9,321 bases of DNA, taken from the NCBI GenBank assembly GCA_030667735.1, contig DAOUVG010000037.1, forward strand, positions 1-9,321. The letters run 5' to 3'. The DNA comes from Dehalococcoidales bacterium (GTDB lineage Bacteria; Chloroflexota; Dehalococcoidia; Dehalococcoidales; Fen-1064). Below are positions 6,552-9,321 of the stretch, piece after piece (position 1 is the first letter of the stretch; the number at the start of each line of letters is the position of its first letter). Position numbers and translations under genes: made by a program. The notes under the pieces are model-generated. The model was not told where the DNA came from, did no database searches, and saw only the letters and a program-made list of their open reading frames with translations.

Positions 6552-6899
6552 TCAATCCCGCATGTGAGGTACCTGGCCTCTCTGTCTCCGACGATATAGC
6601 ACCTCCAGATAGATGATGTAGACGGCAACGATTGCTGCTGCAGCCATCATACTCCAGCGGACTGGTAAAAGCCACGGTGGAGTTTCCGGTACCAGGGCAG
6701 GTCTGGCGTCTTCGGTAACAGCTTCTTCAGTAGCAGTGACACCTGGAACCGCAGACTGAACAACCGGCGCTCTGGCTGTTTCATACATAACGATGGTGCG
6801 CTCGAACCCGTACTCAGCCCATAACCAGAAACCCAGAAAGGTGCAGAAAAAAATGCTGAATAAGCCGAGAGCAACCCACAGGATTTTCGGTCTTCTCAT
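6552..6899 (-). CDS. Small two-helix membrane protein of unknown function
   Basis: This 115-residue protein belongs to no family I recognise. It has two hydrophobic helices, about residues 7-27 and 83-103. The N-terminus is basic (MRRPK), and RRRQR follows the second helix, so both ends should face the cytoplasm. The roughly 55-residue loop between them (about 28-82) is acidic, Ala/Val/Thr/Pro-rich and predicted to be outside. I chose the ATG at 6899 because GGGAG at 6906-6910 lies 6 nt upstream. An in-frame ATG at 6923 would add eight residues but has no good Shine-Dalgarno. It sits between a CoA-transferase gene (98 bp upstream) and the SDR gene (118 bp downstream), on the same strand. The position suggests a link to substrate entry or membrane tethering of the pathway, which is pure inference. 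Confidence 0.7.
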   Translation of the reverse strand: MRRPKILWVALGLFSIFFCTFLGFWLWAEYGFERTIVMYETARAPVVQSAVPGVTATEEAVTEDARPALVPETPPWLLPVRWSMMAAAAIVAVYIIYLEVLYRRRQRGQVPHMRD

Positions 6900-6905
6900 G
6901 TTATT

Positions 6906-6910
6906 CTCCC
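6906..6910 (-). promoter_or_regulatory. Ribosome binding site deciding the start of the small membrane protein
   Basis: Minus-strand GGGAG lies 6 nt before the ATG at 6899. The alternative in-frame ATG at 6923 is preceded only by TTTGATGG, so this site favours the shorter, 115-residue product. Confidence 0.6.
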
Positions 6911-6997
6911 TGTTACTGGCCATCCATCAAAGCAGTCTGTTATCAATACGAGTCCTATCTTTCGCTCCAATTCTCAATATCAGGATACCCGTATGGC

Positions 6998-8215
6998 CTA
7001 TTCAAATACACCCTCGCCGAGCAATTGGATAAACTCCTCGTCTGCTATTCCCAGGATTTCGCTGCAAATGAACTGATTGTGCTCGCCCAGACATGGAGCA
7101 GGCATTCGCGCCTGGTCTGGAGTCTTGGACAGCTTGTATGCCGGGCTGTCATAGGTAGACGGGCCTGTCTCAGGGTGGTCGAGTACCCAGTAGTGGTTCC
7201 GGTGCTTCAACTGGGGGTCGGCGTGCAGGTCCTGTGAAGTCTGGACCACTCCGGCGGACACTCCGGCCGCCTGCATCATGGTCATCACCTGCTCGGCTGT
7301 GTGGCGGCAGGTCCATTCTTCTATCAGTCCATCCAGTTCATCAGCATTCTCCAGACGGTTATCTTGAGTGCTGAACCTGAGGTCGTGTACCCACGAGGGG
7401 TTACCAATGACCCGGCAAAGGGCCTGCCACTCTTCATCCGTGAAGACCGCTATGGCACACCAACGGTCATCTCCCGGGCAGCGGTACACGCCGTGGGGCG
7501 ATGCCTGAGGGTGCCGGTTCCCCATACGGCACTGTTCTCTTCCGTTGACGGTGTAGTCTAAAATAGCAGTCTCCAGGCAGTGGATTGAGGTCTCAAGCTG
7601 TGAAAGCTCTATGTACTGGCCTTTACCAGTGCGATTGCGGTAATCGAGAGCACCGATAACCGCCATAGCCGCTATGTGGGGCACGAAGAAATCCGTGTAC
7701 GGACCGTGTACGCCGGCAGGATATCCGTCCGGCCAACCGGTCAGATGGTTGACACCACTGAGTGCCTGCTGAACATGTCCGAACGCACTATGGCCGGAGT
7801 GGGGACCGCCCCGACCCTGTGCCCCCATACTTATCATAATGATATCCGGCCTTATCTCCGTCAGGTCGTCATAAGCCAGACCGAACCTTTCCATTACCCC
7901 CGGAGTGAAGCTCTCCGTGACCACGTCAGCCCTGGTAACGAGTTTCCGGGCAATCTCCACCGCCTGGGGCAGTTTCAGATTAAGGCTGATGCCGTACTTA
8001 TTCGGGTTCTGGTTATTGAAGTAGCCGCTGCGGTTTAGCCCGTTAATGCCGTCCCTGAATGGGCCGCTTCGTCTCAGGCCGTCAGGACTTACGGTAGACT
8101 CCACCCTGATAACCTCGGCACCATGGACAGCGAGGTGTCTGGCTGTCTGCGGCCCAACCGCATACCATGAGAAGTCGATTACCTTAATACCTTTAAATAC
8201 CTGTTTCGTGTCCAT
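6998..8215 (-). CDS. CaiB/BaiF family III CoA-transferase (catalytic Asp present)
   Basis: This 405-residue cytosolic enzyme should move CoA between carboxylic acids, activating a substrate to its thioester. Family features appear in order: the N-terminal block GIKVIDFSWYAVGP (residues 9-22) with AEVIRVE (33-39), the ADVVTESFTPGVMERFGL segment (from about 96), and GPYTDFF, where D175 is the expected catalytic Asp that forms the aspartyl-CoA intermediate. GKGQYIELSQLE begins at residue 197. Length is normal for the family. I chose the ATG at 8215, which places the first conserved block near residue 9. A TTG at 8236 would add seven residues, but AAGG directly abuts it, too close to serve as its Shine-Dalgarno. 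The chosen ATG has only a distant GGAG (8227-8230, 11 nt) or a very close AAGG. It starts 31 bp after the stop of another family III transferase and is probably its cotranscribed partner. Substrate unknown. Confidence 0.93.
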   Translation of the reverse strand: MDTKQVFKGIKVIDFSWYAVGPQTARHLAVHGAEVIRVESTVSPDGLRRSGPFRDGINGLNRSGYFNNQNPNKYGISLNLKLPQAVEIARKLVTRADVVTESFTPGVMERFGLAYDDLTEIRPDIIMISMGAQGRGGPHSGHSAFGHVQQALSGVNHLTGWPDGYPAGVHGPYTDFFVPHIAAMAVIGALDYRNRTGKGQYIELSQLETSIHCLETAILDYTVNGREQCRMGNRHPQASPHGVYRCPGDDRWCAIAVFTDEEWQALCRVIGNPSWVHDLRFSTQDNRLENADELDGLIEEWTCRHTAEQVMTMMQAAGVSAGVVQTSQDLHADPQLKHRNHYWVLDHPETGPSTYDSPAYKLSKTPDQARMPAPCLGEHNQFICSEILGIADEEFIQLLGEGVFE

Positions 8216-8246
8216 GCCTTGATTTTCTCCATACAACCTTACAGGA

Positions 8247-9321
8247 TTAAATAATCTTTAACTGCTTAAGCTCATTAAGCCGCCGGGGAGACATGCCTAG
8301 CTCCTTTATATAGACCTCTTCGTTGTGCTCCCCGATAAGTGGGGCACGGCCCCATATCTGCCAGGGGGTTTCGGTCATCTTGCAGGGAGCGCCGGGATAG
8401 GTGATTGTCTCGCCAAGCTCCGGGTGCTCTACCTGGACGTAGTAATTACGCGCCGCCAGTTGCGCACTCTCCACCAGGTTCTTAGGAGTGTTTACCGGTG
8501 CCCAGCCAAAATCCTTTTCCAGTGCTACGTCATATATTTCTTGCCGGGTGAACTTCGCCAGGAGAGGGAGGCGCGTTTCCTGCATTTCTGTCAGTTCTTC
8601 CTGAGATATTGCCTCGTGGAGTGTTATCTCCCCATCCGCTACCTTCTGGCGGATTTCAATCCACGCAGACATCCGGGCATCATCGTAGGGAACTCCGGCA
8701 CTATCCATCCATTCCCTGATGACCTGGAGTTCCTCCGGGTTCCAGCAGGCGACATAGCCATCTTTGCAGGGATAGACACAGCGAATACTCAAATCACCCA
8801 GCGGCCGAAACGGGGCCACCCTCTTGTATATTACCTTCTGCAGGTCCCAGGCCTGCTGGGCAGTGTCTATGGTATTGCTGACCGCCTCCTGCATGGAGAC
8901 GTCCACGTGCTGTCCCTCACCACTCATCTGGCGGTAGTAATGGGCCATCATTGTTCCTGTGGCTGCCTGGACACTGGCCTGGGCATAAGCCTGCTGTGCC
9001 CGGACCCGTACCGGTGGACGGTGCGGTTCTCCAATAAGATAAAGAAGACCGCCCATAGCCAGTCCGACCAAGTCATAAGCCTTGTAGTCACGGTAGGGGC
9101 CGGTCTGACCGAAGGGGGTGATTGAGGTTACGATGAGGCGGGGATTGAGTTCGCTGAGGACGGAGTACCCGAGACCGAGGTTGTCCATGTAGCCGGGTGA
9201 AAAGCATTCCACGATAAAATCGGCAGTCGCGGCCAGCTTCCGGAATAACTGTTGACCCTCAGGTTGTGAGATGTCCAGCGTGATGCTGCGCTTGCTGGTG
9301 TTAAGTGTGAACCAGAAGAGG
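8247..9321 (-). CDS. CaiB/BaiF family III CoA-transferase, N-terminus cut by window edge, catalytic Asp not visible
   Basis: An open frame of 357 codons runs from the right edge to a stop at 8247-8249. By family length, about 40-50 N-terminal residues lie outside the window. The GTG at 9212 is internal, because family-like sequence continues upstream of it, including TSKRSITLDI at residues 8-17 of the visible part and ATADFIVECFSPGYMDNLGLGY from about 31. The second conserved block GEGQHVDVSMQEA (from about 134) is intact. Counting back from it in register with the neighbouring transferase, the catalytic Asp position is Y112 (codon 8985-8987), and no Asp occurs in the surrounding QQAYAQASVQAATGTMM. 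It is therefore probably a non-catalytic or altered subunit paired with the adjacent Asp-containing homologue, which follows after a 31-bp gap. The fold assignment is firm; the activity is uncertain. Confidence 0.9.
   Translation of the reverse strand, partial: LFWFTLNTSKRSITLDISQPEGQQLFRKLAATADFIVECFSPGYMDNLGLGYSVLSELNPRLIVTSITPFGQTGPYRDYKAYDLVGLAMGGLLYLIGEPHRPPVRVRAQQAYAQASVQAATGTMMAHYYRQMSGEGQHVDVSMQEAVSNTIDTAQQAWDLQKVIYKRVAPFRPLGDLSIRCVYPCKDGYVACWNPEELQVIREWMDSAGVPYDDARMSAWIEIRQKVADGEITLHEAISQEELTEMQETRLPLLAKFTRQEIYDVALEKDFGWAPVNTPKNLVESAQLAARNYYVQVEHPELGETITYPGAPCKMTETPWQIWGRAPLIGEHNEEVYIKELGMSPRRLNELKQLKII

Noticed and set aside
6900..6923. ATG at 6923 as start of the small membrane protein
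   Set aside because: No convincing Shine-Dalgarno precedes it, while the ATG at 6899 has GGGAG at ideal spacing.
8216..8236. TTG start at 8236 for the second CoA-transferase
   Set aside because: It would add only seven residues before a normal ATG, and the AAGG directly abutting it is too close to act as its Shine-Dalgarno.
8325..9125. Long plus-strand open frame (266 codons)
   Set aside because: It lies wholly opposite the CoA-transferase gene, shows no domain or motif I recognise and is best explained as an antisense shadow of the real gene's codon usage.
9210..9212. GTG at 9212 as the start of the right-hand CoA-transferase
   Set aside because: The same frame stays open to the window edge, and the 36 upstream codons read as conserved family sequence, so the gene begins outside the window.

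Overview
This window reads as a bacterial chromosome segment in which every supportable gene lies on the minus strand. Most genes start at ATG with a recognisable Shine-Dalgarno sequence, and base composition looks balanced. The gene mix suggests an uncultured anaerobic-lineage bacterium, with Chloroflexota (Dehalococcoidia-like) as my best guess. It combines family III CoA-transferases, a FabG-like SDR and a crotonase with a large Ig-decorated transglutaminase. The taxonomic guess is inference and rests on no marker gene. I see no rRNA, tRNA, CRISPR array, insertion sequence or integrase.

In transcription order (right to left), the right half is a CoA-thioester metabolism block. It opens with a CaiB/BaiF family III CoA-transferase that runs off the right edge (8247-9321). 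A second family III CoA-transferase follows (6998-8215), then a small two-helix membrane protein (6552-6899), a classical SDR oxidoreductase (5672-6433) and a noncanonical crotonase-fold protein (4675-5508). Gaps are 31, 98, 118 and 163 bp, so this may be one operon or two or three closely spaced units. The catalytic Asp of family III CoA-transferases is visible in the second transferase but not in the first, which suggests a heteromeric enzyme. A coherent reading is activation of a carboxylic acid to its CoA thioester, followed by crotonase and dehydrogenase steps. The substrate cannot be read from sequence.

A 343-bp gap (4332-4674) separates this block from the left half. It holds candidate promoter elements and an 11-bp minus-strand RNA hairpin. 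The hairpin loop is perfectly complementary, over 8 nt, to the place where the next gene's Shine-Dalgarno should be.

The left half is a cell-envelope pair. The first member is a 1112-residue membrane-anchored transglutaminase-like protein with Ig-like repeats and a C-terminal DUF4129-like domain (993-4331). It overlaps by 17 bp a polytopic membrane protein with about eight helices (1-1009, cut by the left edge). The transglutaminase resembles the TgpA family but lacks that family's N-terminal multi-helix region, and the second gene may supply a membrane partner.
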